This document shows, one piece after another, positions 5,801-11,829 of a stretch of DNA of 12,770 bases (position 1 is its first letter; the number at the start of each line of letters is the position of its first letter). A model generated the notes under the pieces. That model was not told the DNA's origin. It did not search any database and worked only from the letters and a program-made list of their open reading frames with translations. The DNA is from an uncultured Rhodospirillaceae bacterium (GTDB lineage Bacteria; Pseudomonadota; Alphaproteobacteria; Rhodospirillales; Magnetospirillaceae): positions 1 through 12,770 of the forward strand of contig CALABS010000017.1 in assembly GCA_937887565.1 (NCBI GenBank), written 5' to 3'. The position numbers were made by a program, and so were the translations under genes.

Positions 5801-7393
5801 GAGGGCCGTTTTCTGTTTCAGGATCAACTTCTGCTTGGCCTCGTCGACCGCCTTTTTCTTGACCGACTCGGCCATGTCGGCACCGGCCTTCTTCTGTAGC
5901 GCCTCGACGAGCTGCTGTTTGTTCTTGAGGATGCCGATGCCGTGCTTCTGTTTGGCCGCCGCGAGTTCCTTGCCCATCAGGCCGCTGTGATCCACGCCGG
6001 GCTCCAGCTTGTCGAGCAGCTCGATGGTCTCCTGTTTGGTCATGTTGAGAGAGATGCCGTTCTCCTTCGCCATCTCCTTGAGCTGCTGGGCGGTCATGCC
6101 CTCCAGCCCCTCGGCGGGAGGGATCTTCGCCATCTGGGCGGCGAGCAGCTTGGCCTGTTTGAGTTCCGCCTGCTTCAGTCCGAGCAACTCGACCAGTTCT
6201 TCCTTGGTCCGCAGCAGGCCGATCTTGTGTTCCTTGAGCTTGGCGCTGAGTGCCGCTCCGGCCAGGTCGCCGTGATCGATCCCGGGTTCGGCCAGATCGA
6301 GCAGCTTGATGAAATCGGCCTTGGTCCGGGCGATGGCCACGCCGTTCTGTTTCGCCAGGGTCTGGAGCTGTTTGACCGTCAGCGAGCCGAGGTCGGCGAT
6401 GTCGCCGTTTTCAAAGGCGCTCTTGAGCTTGGCGTTCTCCTTGGCCTGGGCGTCGGCCATGCCTTCCAGCACATGGGGCGGGAGAATGCAGGCGTCCCCC
6501 TGCGATGCCTGGGCGGCGGCCTTGGCGGCCATCTCGCTGCCGCAGACGGTCATCGGCCAGGCCACGATGTTGGTGCAGCGGCAGTGCGGATGCGCGGGTT
6601 GCTGGGGGAACTTGTCGATGGGAAAGGTCTTGCCGTCCAGGCCGCCGCAGACCGGGCACATGCGCTCGTCCTCCATGGCCAGCCATTCCAGTTTCTGGAT
6701 GCCGACCCGCTCGTGGAACTTGAGCCTGCCCATGTTGTGGGCGCGGAGGACCTCGGTGCGGGCGATCATCTCCATGCGGTACTGCGCCTTGCTGAACACC
6801 CGGCTTCCGGCCTGGCGAAAGGAGTCCTTGTCGACGATCACCTTGCCCATGTCCCGGACGATGTCGTCGGCTCCCTTGCCCGTGGCGATGCCGTTCAGGA
6901 TGGTGCGCTTGATGCCGTCTGCGAGTTCGCGATGAACGTCACCGGCGAGTGTGAGGTTGTACTGCGCCATGAAGTCGAGGGCATTGGTGTCGACGATGGT
7001 GAACACCTTGGTGGCCAGCTTGTCGATGCCTTCGGGCTTGAGGTCGGCGTAGAACGGCAGCGCCGCGTCGGCGAGCTCTCCGATTCCCTGCTGGATGCCG
7101 AGCTTGAAGGAGTCCTTGGTCGTCTTGCGAAAGACCAGGGTCTGCTCCCGCTTGAGCCGCTTCATGGTGTCGTCGAGTTCGAGCTGGAGCTTTTCCAGCC
7201 CCTTGAGGGCGGCGAGCTTGTTGTCCGGCAGGGAGCCGAGGGAGCGGTACTGGAGGATGGCGCGGGCGACCTCGTCTTCGGCCTGTTTCAGCGCCTGGGT
7301 GAGCTGGGCCGTGACCTGGTCGTTGTAGCGGTTGCGGGCCGTCAGGCTTTTCAGGGTGGCCGCCTGGATGCGCTGCTTGAGGTCCGACGGCAT
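2804..7393 (-). CDS. Giant MuF minor head protein with SAP-like repeats, atypical kinase domain and putative ADP-ribosyltransferase C-terminus
   Basis: The protein has 1529 residues, against roughly 250-500 for ordinary MuF/SPP1 gp7-type head proteins. ATG at 7393 overlaps the portal stop (TGATG), with GGGAG eight bases upstream. Domains in order: helical N-terminus; MuF domain (about 130-275) with ARTE (211-214) and the usual metal-binding cluster C246, C249, H268/H270, C271, C273; SAP-like helical repeats (337-499, weaker copy about 591-624); Lys/Pro-rich linker (about 650-682); HipA/PI4K-type kinase (about 687-935) with K734 in WLFKP, D820 in NHDGHSKQF and D838 in GIDKGQAF; an unassigned region (936-1344); and a C-terminal domain (about 1345-1520) whose H1352, Y1403 and E1469 could be an H-Y-E ADP-ribosyltransferase triad. 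MuF is firm, kinase fold likely, ADP-ribosyltransferase tentative. The N-terminus should attach it to the portal or head, and the rest is probably packaged and injected cargo that acts in the host. Confidence 0.85.
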   Translation of the reverse strand: MPSDLKQRIQAATLKSLTARNRYNDQVTAQLTQALKQAEDEVARAILQYRSLGSLPDNKLAALKGLEKLQLELDDTMKRLKREQTLVFRKTTKDSFKLGIQQGIGELADAALPFYADLKPEGIDKLATKVFTIVDTNALDFMAQYNLTLAGDVHRELADGIKRTILNGIATGKGADDIVRDMGKVIVDKDSFRQAGSRVFSKAQYRMEMIARTEVLRAHNMGRLKFHERVGIQKLEWLAMEDERMCPVCGGLDGKTFPIDKFPQQPAHPHCRCTNIVAWPMTVCGSEMAAKAAAQASQGDACILPPHVLEGMADAQAKENAKLKSAFENGDIADLGSLTVKQLQTLAKQNGVAIARTKADFIKLLDLAEPGIDHGDLAGAALSAKLKEHKIGLLRTKEELVELLGLKQAELKQAKLLAAQMAKIPPAEGLEGMTAQQLKEMAKENGISLNMTKQETIELLDKLEPGVDHSGLMGKELAAAKQKHGIGILKNKQQLVEALQKKAGADMAESVKKKAVDEAKQKLILKQKTALEDAAKAVVVPDTPTGYKDFLDAIAKAEQAVSGGTDLPQELLAAHSKEIALKKQLFQDQVGKLKSAELKTLAKETKVQYWQWANKDELTTLFTETDPAKIKAVQASIDTKHAAWAEKHGGKKKTAPAKPATPKKEPPKPAPQPSPVKPPEAKIGKKGAEFATVDSAWQQKGLPSKFKKTGKAAVGGAHEKEFWTDENGDKWLFKPIGRKDDEFIAFGEEAAYKIGRLIDPHSIEVRTIQLNGRTGSIQKWRTDLRDDFDFRNILPQDLTTIELEQIQREHVVDWLIANHDGHSKQFIRARDGRVYGIDKGQAFKFLGQDKLSLDYHPNGVCGEEEPFYNKVFRAAKEGKVRVDPNATLRYIQEVEKIADEDYLDLLRPYAEGRFSKDPAGLRHFYDLALERKHNLRRDFEGYYADVLGDRGFRFDKLSAATGKKKLLSSAEETLVEEARKLGWQGKTLPFDSGDVEDQNALIFTESFKGKKRTVVKMKIRPDTDRRIDEVLRRYVQTAAGEKGQPLVEDSFFPTILDAVKNVNFHVGDGKYNRTKIDKALRLRKKLETLQKSTDPKVKEMADHYLKWVKEIEESVDWDRATNGVFEQYLPKLDAQKPKEKPPFKVERGKVTHTKRRIGSGTITVEADDIDNRTLFNHNSRMQDGHQYTVTFEDGTRVRYRPWSDTNLYAQRGELEMILDGDATPGRVEAMLEKLEQLGIDTRVATAENAEQMYLEKLAYIRKTDKSADYKRLQKSLDDRNATTTERVQALRGYWQKELGVQDITQLSGYNPLGEYQAGFLDRDAKGGYRHQFRFDITEEDLEKQMKGYSLVHDLTNGESMSGFIDLIMENNGAMVSTVEKMRMGVAPGGMSPVADMQTGGASYFFTRIKKQPASDASPALYFKKQMLRRMDAISYDHDAYGKVIDDYVQRNRGASIDDWKRFSQRHGNETIFKYSVTLLDNIEFIVARSDNERREIIQSFTRRGIKKLPDGRKVEDIVHTPQSWSKRKQ
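5897..6385 (-). repeat. Tandem SAP-like helical repeats inside the MuF protein
   Basis: Residues 337-404 and 432-499 align as two copies of a roughly 68-residue unit. Each unit is made of two half-repeats of the form LxxxxLxxxAKxxGIxxxxTKxELIELL, and the halves are joined by EPG(I/V)DHxxL. A weaker single half follows at about 591-624. SAP-like motifs usually bind DNA or act as spacers in phage head and tail proteins. A DNA-contacting spacer between head anchor and cargo is an inference. Confidence 0.6.
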
Positions 7394-8901
7394 CAGCGGG
7401 GCTCCCGGCGGTCGATGAAACGACAGGCCGGGGCGTCGAAGGTGCGCTCGCTGTTGTGGACCCGGCAGTGGTTGGTGTCAGCAATGAAGTGGCTGCACTC
7501 GTCGCACACGGCAGCAATGCCGGTGGACTCCAGGTCGCCCGACCAGACCAATGCCGCCTCCGCCGTGGGTTCATCGTCCTCGGCCGGAATCCCGAGCATC
7601 TTCCGGGCGCGAGGCACGCTGAGAATGCCGGAGACGACCATATCCACCACCGGCTTCACCTGCTTCTCGTCCATCAGGTCGATCTGCTTGCGTTCGGTCT
7701 CGCGGTTGGCGGCCTCGATGTCCGGGTCCAGGTCCATCTTGAGCTGAAGGCTGGAGCGGCTGATGAGCTTGCGGTCGTAGAGTTCGATGAGGAGCTTCTT
7801 GAAATCGACCGCGTCGCTGGGGTCGAGGTCGTTGAAGATGAACTGGATGCTCTTGTCGCCGTGGCCGTTCAGCTCCATCCAGTCGTCGAACACCCAGTCG
7901 AGGAGCTTGCGTGCGGCCTGTTTGATCTCGCGGATCATGACCATCATCTTCTGCATGCTCACCGAGGCGGTGGCGAAATTCGGGCCGTCGCCGGTCACCA
8001 GCGAGCGTGACAGACCCAGGGCCACCACGATGTCTTCCTTCACCTCCTTGACCTTGTCCTCGACGTTGAGGACCTGGCCGTCGGTGCCGTGGGTTTCGAC
8101 ATTGACGTAGAACGGGACCACCAGGCCGCTTTTCATGTCCATCTTGTTGACCATGTCGCGAACCTGTTCGAGCATCCGCTGGTCCGGCATCACCATCTTC
8201 TGGCCGAACGCGCCGCCCACCTTGAGCAGGCGGAACGGCGTGGCCCAGCGCTTGGCGATGGCCTGTTCGGCCCGGCGGTAGTCGCGCAGCAGTTCGATGG
8301 CTTGAAAGGCGGGAAGCACGAGGGAGTTGCCCCGGGGCGAGAAGGCCGGTGCGTCCCATTTGAGGTGGACCACCTGTTCGACGGGCAGCGGGATGGATTC
8401 CCCGCCGCCGGGGGTGTCCTCGGGAAATTGCCGGGCCTCGATCAGCTCGCCCTGGGCGTATTTGACCTTGACCGAAACCGGGTTGACGCAGACCAGCTCC
8501 TCGATGTCCTGGCCGGACTTGGTGAAGCGCTTGAAGCCGATGGCGTCGCCTTTCACCAGGAGCTGAAGAACCATGTCCTTGATGAACTGCGAGATGTTCA
8601 GCCGCCAGGCGGCCTCCAGAGCCTGCTCCTTGAGGGTCTCGTCATCGCTGGTGATCTTGATCTCGTCGCCCACGGCGAAGGTGCGCCAGGAGTTGACGCA
8701 GTTCTTCACCAGCGGCTCCTCGACGTAGTATTCCCAGGCCTTGCGGGCGCGTTCTTCCCAGGTGGCCGGAATCGCTTCGGCGGCGTTGACCTTGCTGAAG
8801 GCGGCCGAGTCGAGCGCGGCCGCTGCGGCCAGCGGCGCGATGACAAAGCCGGTGGTGTCCAGGCTTTCGGGTTGTTCGTCCTGATGGGCGGTGCTTTCCA
8901 C
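7393..8901 (-). CDS. Phage portal protein
   Basis: This forms the dodecameric ring at the unique capsid vertex, through which DNA is packaged and ejected. Supporting features are the place between terminase and MuF genes, a length of about 502 residues, and typical portal stretches: VKGDAIGFKRF, NPVSVKV, EQVVHLKW and an ELLRDYRRAEQAIAKR helix before a core that ends in the usual helical tail. I chose GTG at 8901 because GAGAGG sits five bases upstream. An in-frame ATG at 8940 (13 residues longer) has no ribosome site and abuts a hairpin. The C-terminus carries an extra Cys-rich tail, C-x2-C-x9-C-x13-C (about residues 466-493), possibly a small zinc site and not usual for portals. The stop overlaps the MuF start by one base. 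The portal call is firm; the start is less certain. Confidence 0.88.
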   Translation of the reverse strand: MESTAHQDEQPESLDTTGFVIAPLAAAAALDSAAFSKVNAAEAIPATWEERARKAWEYYVEEPLVKNCVNSWRTFAVGDEIKITSDDETLKEQALEAAWRLNISQFIKDMVLQLLVKGDAIGFKRFTKSGQDIEELVCVNPVSVKVKYAQGELIEARQFPEDTPGGGESIPLPVEQVVHLKWDAPAFSPRGNSLVLPAFQAIELLRDYRRAEQAIAKRWATPFRLLKVGGAFGQKMVMPDQRMLEQVRDMVNKMDMKSGLVVPFYVNVETHGTDGQVLNVEDKVKEVKEDIVVALGLSRSLVTGDGPNFATASVSMQKMMVMIREIKQAARKLLDWVFDDWMELNGHGDKSIQFIFNDLDPSDAVDFKKLLIELYDRKLISRSSLQLKMDLDPDIEAANRETERKQIDLMDEKQVKPVVDMVVSGILSVPRARKMLGIPAEDDEPTAEAALVWSGDLESTGIAAVCDECSHFIADTNHCRVHNSERTFDAPACRFIDRREPR

Positions 8902-8941
8902 GTGATCCTCTCGGTAGTTTCGGCCATGACAGCCGCACATC

Positions 8942-8957
8942 CGGCCCGTGTGGGCCG
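8942..8957 (-). other. Perfect 6-bp hairpin in leader of portal gene
   Basis: CGGCCC and GGGCCG form a perfect six-base-pair stem around a four-base loop (ACAC on the minus strand). No T run follows. It lies 14 bases beyond the 15-base motif copy and about 40 bases before the chosen GTG start. Its place matches the hairpin before the methyltransferase-protease gene. Confidence 0.45.
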
Positions 8958-8972
8958 AACCCGGCTCGATGC

Positions 8973-8987
8973 CGGTTACTTACCGGA
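8973..8987 (-). repeat. Intergenic 15-base motif, copy 2 (upstream of portal)
   Basis: The sequence is identical over 15 bases to 1895-1909. Here one more base extends the inverted ends to CCGGT/ACCGG. It lies in the 114-base spacer between the terminase stop and the portal start. Further partial similarity follows on the plus strand (GCGTCGG in both spacers). The shared motif points to a common control or processing signal for two blocks of the head operon. Confidence 0.55.
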
Positions 8988-9015
8988 GCGGGGTGGAAAG
9001 CGTCGGAGGATGCGA

Positions 9016-10539
9016 TCAGATGAAGACCGGATTGGTGAGCACCGGCTTGAGCGAGACCACCTCTTCGCCGACCGGGTCGAGGTTGCCTTCCTCCCGGATC
9101 AGCATGGCGCAGCGCACCGCGTCGATGATGTGGTCGTTGCCCTTGGAATAGATGATCTTGCCGTCCCGCAGGGTGTAGGTGTGGGTGGTGAACTGGTCTT
9201 CCACCTCCAGATCGTCCGAGGGGAAAATGAGCTGCTTGCGCTGCAGGGCTCCGTTGATGAGGCTGGTCATCAGCTCCTTGGTCCGCTTCTTGACTTCCTT
9301 GCCGTCGCGGACCGCCAGCCGGGTCATGCCGCCGAAGTCGTATCCCTTGAGCCTGCCTTCCAGCTCCAGCCCTTTGTACTTGTCCAGGGTGAGCAGTTCC
9401 TGAACCACGGCCAGGCCGTTGCCGCCGTTGTCCACGCCGATGCCCGCCGGGGTGTAGTAACGCTCCAGCAGCGCGATGATCTGGGCGATGTGCGGATAGG
9501 AAACGTGTTCGAGATGAACGCGCAGGATCATCTTCAGCAGCGTCCGCTCGCCGATCTCCATCTCCTGGAATACGACAATCTCGGTGGGATCGTTGGTGTA
9601 GCCCAGGTCGCCGCCGACCCAGAACTGACCGCTGCGGGGCGTGAGGTTAAGCAGCATCTCCAGCCGGTCATGGGCCGCTTCCTCGGTGTCGCAGTCGCGC
9701 ATCTCGGAATCGGTGATGACGATCTTCTGGTACTCCAGCAGATCCTGCCGACAGAGGTTGAACTGCTCGACATTGAAGGCCCCATAGGAGGGCTTGCCGT
9801 GTTCACCGGCCACCTCGTGCTGCCAACCGGAACTGTCGCGGCCGCCGTAGAACTCCAGCAATTCGGCCTCGCGATCCTCGGTCCACAGGGGATTGAGCCA
9901 GGACGGCCAGCGGAACACATGGAACTGATCCGACGAGGTGAGCCGGTAATAGGTGGTGTCGCGCAGGCCGTTGGGCGTTGAGTAGATGCGTAGCGTCCCC
10001 CCGGCCTTGAGGCACTGGCGCAGCGCCTTCCAGGCCCGTTCGGTCAGCCAGGCTCCTTCATCGACCCAGACGCGGCCCACGTGCAGGGACCGGAAGGCGT
10101 CGCCATAGGCCCCGGCCGGGCGGAAATAGAGCACCGAACCGTTGGTGAACTCCAGCCGGAAGTAGGGTTTGCGGTGGATCTTGGGCTTGCCGTACTTGGT
10201 CAGGGCGATGCTGTTCATCAGATCCGGGTTGCTGTCGAGCTGGAACTCGATCTCCTCGATGATGGTATCGAGGTGCCCCTGGTGCGGAGCCGCGATGAGG
10301 CCCTGGCCGCCCCGGGTGGTGAAGGCGTAATGGAGCGCGTCGGTCGAGAGCACGATGGACTTGCCCACGTCCCGGCCGTCGAGGTGGATGATGTTCTTGG
10401 CCGGGCAGCGCAGGTCCTCCACCTGGTGCGGCCAGTAGTCGCGGCCTGAGCCATCCCGGTTGTAGAGGTAGGCTTGCCCCCACAACACGGGATCGCTCAG
10501 GGTCGCCGCGAGTTTGCGCTCCTTGTCGGTTACCGCCAT
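9016..10539 (-). CDS. terL: Terminase large subunit (packaging ATPase and nuclease)
   Basis: This 507-residue protein is the motor that cuts concatemeric DNA and pumps it into the prohead through the portal. The ATPase half has Walker A GRDVGKS (55-61), Walker B VWVDE (157-161) with catalytic E161, and coupling motif STP (187-189). The RNase H-like nuclease half has the expected three acidic residues: D311 in GGDLGYTNDP, D370 in GIGVDNGG and D473 in HIIDAVRCA. Length is normal for the family and all key residues are present. The ATG at 10539 overlaps the stop of the gene before it (TGATG) and has no strong ribosome site, so coupling is likely. No recognisable small terminase subunit lies in the window. 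Confidence 0.95.
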   Translation of the reverse strand: MAVTDKERKLAATLSDPVLWGQAYLYNRDGSGRDYWPHQVEDLRCPAKNIIHLDGRDVGKSIVLSTDALHYAFTTRGGQGLIAAPHQGHLDTIIEEIEFQLDSNPDLMNSIALTKYGKPKIHRKPYFRLEFTNGSVLYFRPAGAYGDAFRSLHVGRVWVDEGAWLTERAWKALRQCLKAGGTLRIYSTPNGLRDTTYYRLTSSDQFHVFRWPSWLNPLWTEDREAELLEFYGGRDSSGWQHEVAGEHGKPSYGAFNVEQFNLCRQDLLEYQKIVITDSEMRDCDTEEAAHDRLEMLLNLTPRSGQFWVGGDLGYTNDPTEIVVFQEMEIGERTLLKMILRVHLEHVSYPHIAQIIALLERYYTPAGIGVDNGGNGLAVVQELLTLDKYKGLELEGRLKGYDFGGMTRLAVRDGKEVKKRTKELMTSLINGALQRKQLIFPSDDLEVEDQFTTHTYTLRDGKIIYSKGNDHIIDAVRCAMLIREEGNLDPVGEEVVSLKPVLTNPVFI

Positions 10540-10817
10540 CAGTGCATTCCCGTCCTCAAGGCGCTGCCGAGGATGGTGCCCACCAGTTCCGTCAGGATCT
10601 GCTGCACGGCCAGGGTGTTCTTCCGGTCGTGGACAGCTTCCTGAATGTCGATGATGGCCTGGTCCAACTCCGCCCAGGCCCGGTACTGCTGCTGGGCCGC
10701 TTCCAGACGGCCGAGGGCGTTCTCGATCCGTCCCGCCGCCAGCTCGGTGCCGATTTCGACCAGGGCCTCACCGGCCTGGCGAACGGCATCGCTGTTCTCC
10801 TGAAGAATCTCTTTCAT
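10539..10817 (-). CDS. Small helical protein of unknown function upstream of terminase
   Basis: This encodes 92 residues. ATG at 10817 overlaps the lipoprotein stop by four bases (ATGA) and has a very good AGGAGG seven bases upstream, so the longer reading from 10850 is not needed. The protein is almost wholly predicted alpha-helix, with heptad-like hydrophobic spacing in about residues 14-75, no cysteine and no signal peptide. I do not recognise it. The slot just before the large terminase is often held by the small terminase, but the protein is short and shows no clear helix-turn-helix. Other possibilities are a head-assembly accessory or a partner of the adjacent lipoprotein. Confidence 0.75.
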   Translation of the reverse strand: MKEILQENSDAVRQAGEALVEIGTELAAGRIENALGRLEAAQQQYRAWAELDQAIIDIQEAVHDRKNTLAVQQILTELVGTILGSALRTGMH

Positions 10818-11086
10818 TGGCCTGCCTCCTGGTTCGCGCCGTTGGCCCACTGGTCAAGGGCGTCCACGGCGGTCTGCAGGCGCAGACCGACTCCGGTCAG
10901 GCGCTCGGCGTCCGGGTGGCCGACCTCGCGCAGCGCCTTGTTGGCCTCGGTCACGTACTCGGGCGTGTGGCGGTTGACGGTGGCCACCGCCGACTGGATC
11001 TGGGCCGGAGGCCGGTAGGTGGCGCAGCCGGTCATGATCCCGGCCAGGGCCAGCGGGATGGTCCATTCGAGGGTCTTCTTCAACAT
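10814..11086 (-). CDS. Small phage lipoprotein
   Basis: This encodes 90 residues from ATG at 11086, with AAGGAG (AAAGGAGATCAAC) at ideal spacing. It starts with a classical lipoprotein signal: MLKK, a hydrophobic stretch, then lipobox IMTGC with lipidated C21. The mature part is about 70 residues, mostly helical and without further cysteines. It would be anchored in a membrane, most likely the outer membrane of a Gram-negative host. Family unknown. Possible roles are a spanin-like lysis protein (such genes often lie near terminase in Mu-like phages, but no Rz-type partner or endolysin is seen here) or a superinfection-exclusion lipoprotein. It is the first gene of the minus-strand operon. Confidence 0.8.
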   Translation of the reverse strand: MLKKTLEWTIPLALAGIMTGCATYRPPAQIQSAVATVNRHTPEYVTEANKALREVGHPDAERLTGVGLRLQTAVDALDQWANGANQEAGQ

Positions 11087-11226
11087 GTTGATCTCCTTTG
11101 GGTTATGGGTTTGGGGCACATGCAGAAAGATCTCTGCAAACACTTGATTTCCAACGAAATAGAAGCGTCATTGGATGTGACGCGGGATGGTCCCGCATCC
11201 ACGAAAACCGGAACCGGAGGCAGGCC
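11087..11226. promoter_or_regulatory. Divergent intergenic region between head operon and recombinase group
   Basis: This is the longest gene-free stretch. It should hold promoters for both directions and is more AT-rich than its surroundings at about 11120-11170. I see no convincing -35/-10 pair on either strand; the nearest are TTGATT at 11144-11149 (plus) and TTGGAA at 11154-11149 (minus), both with poor -10 partners. An inverted repeat GCAGA/TCTGC around AAGATC (11122-11137) could be an operator. Confidence 0.45.
11173..11200 (+). other. Inverted repeat / hairpin in the leader of the recombinase group
   Basis: GCGGGA-TGG-TCCCGC (11182-11196) is a perfect six-base-pair stem. A further GGAT (11173-11176) can pair with ATCC (11197-11200) across a five-base bulge. 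It lies 27 bases before the ATG at 11227. It may be an operator or a leader RNA structure. No T run follows in either direction. Confidence 0.45.
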
Positions 11227-11421
11227 ATGACCTACGACAGAAACCGCCAGCAGGCACTCAAGGCGTACCGAGAAAAGCAGGAGAACATCGCCCGGCTGAT
11301 CGAGGGCATTCGCGGCAAGCTCGAAGCGGACGCGAAGCAGCCGGACATCACCTGGGCGAGCGTCGGCTCCCTCGGCCACGTCGAGGAACTGCTGCGGGAG
11401 CTGGACGAGTTCCTGTCCTGA
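11227..11421 (+). CDS. Small protein of unknown function, first gene of recombinase group
   Basis: This encodes 64 residues from ATG at 11227, with GGAGG six bases upstream. A longer reading from 11098 would cross the divergent control region and has no ribosome site. The protein is charged and mostly helical (a Lys/Arg/Glu-rich first 40 residues, then a short acidic helix), without cysteine or a membrane segment. I recognise no family. The place before two recombinase-type genes and the small basic N-terminal part would fit an accessory or directionality factor, but nothing in the sequence proves it. Confidence 0.65.
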   Translation: MTYDRNRQQALKAYREKQENIARLIEGIRGKLEADAKQPDITWASVGSLGHVEELLRELDEFLS

Positions 11422-11454
11422 ACACACCGGGCCACCGACAAAGGAGACATCGAC

Positions 11455-11829
11455 ATGACCGAATGCACCGTGCATCAAGCCGCCGAGGCTTTCATCGGCC
11501 ACCTGCGGGAATCCGGAAAGAAAGAGCGGACCCTCTACACCTACCGGAAGGACCTCGACGTGGTGGAGGCCTTCTTCGGCGCGGATCGCCAGCTCGCCGA
11601 GATCCGGCTTCCCCAGGTCGGCAAGTTCTACAAGTCCGACCTGCTGCTCAAACTCCCCGACGGCAAGGAGCGGGCTGAACGCACCGTCGCCAAGACCGTC
11701 CGGGTGTTCCGCATGATGATGGTCTGGGCCAGGGAGTCGGGGCGCATCGAGGAGCTGCCTCTGCCCAAGAGCACACCCATGGGCCACAGCCGGGTGAAGG
11801 AGTCCAGCGATGAGCAACCGAACGGCTGA
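11455..11829 (+). CDS. Stand-alone core-binding (SAM-like) domain of a tyrosine recombinase, no catalytic domain
   Basis: This encodes 124 residues from ATG at 11455, with AAAGGAG eight bases upstream. Residues about 5-105 match the N-terminal core-binding domain of phage integrases: AAEAFIGHLRESG, TLYTYRKDLDVVEAFFG, and a helix VAKTVRVFRMMMVWARESG before a short tail. It ends where the catalytic domain would begin; no R, HxxR or Tyr motif follows in this frame. It is not the broken start of the next gene, which has its own core-binding domain, and both have good ribosome sites. It may bind the recombinase's DNA arms as a partner or inhibitor. A remnant of an older integrase is the alternative. 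Confidence 0.75.
   Translation: MTECTVHQAAEAFIGHLRESGKKERTLYTYRKDLDVVEAFFGADRQLAEIRLPQVGKFYKSDLLLKLPDGKERAERTVAKTVRVFRMMMVWARESGRIEELPLPKSTPMGHSRVKESSDEQPNG

Noticed and set aside
8706..8927. A separate small minus-strand gene starting MAETTERITW in front of the portal
   Set aside because: It overlaps the portal's N-terminal region in another frame and turns into Pro/Arg-rich sequence. The portal frame has better codon use there.
8899..8940. ATG at 8940 as the portal start
   Set aside because: It has no Shine-Dalgarno sequence and abuts a perfect hairpin. GTG at 8901 has GAGAGG at good spacing. Kept only as an alternative.
3161..9981. Long plus-strand frames (3161-5284, 5942-7747, 8089-9981) as antisense genes
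   Set aside because: All are antisense shadows of MuF, portal and terminase genes, with low-complexity hydrophobic translations, no ribosome sites and no recognisable domain.
11126..11154. TTGGAA-N17-ATCTTT as a sigma-70 promoter for the head operon
   Set aside because: The -10 hexamer matches consensus at only one position, so it is not supported.
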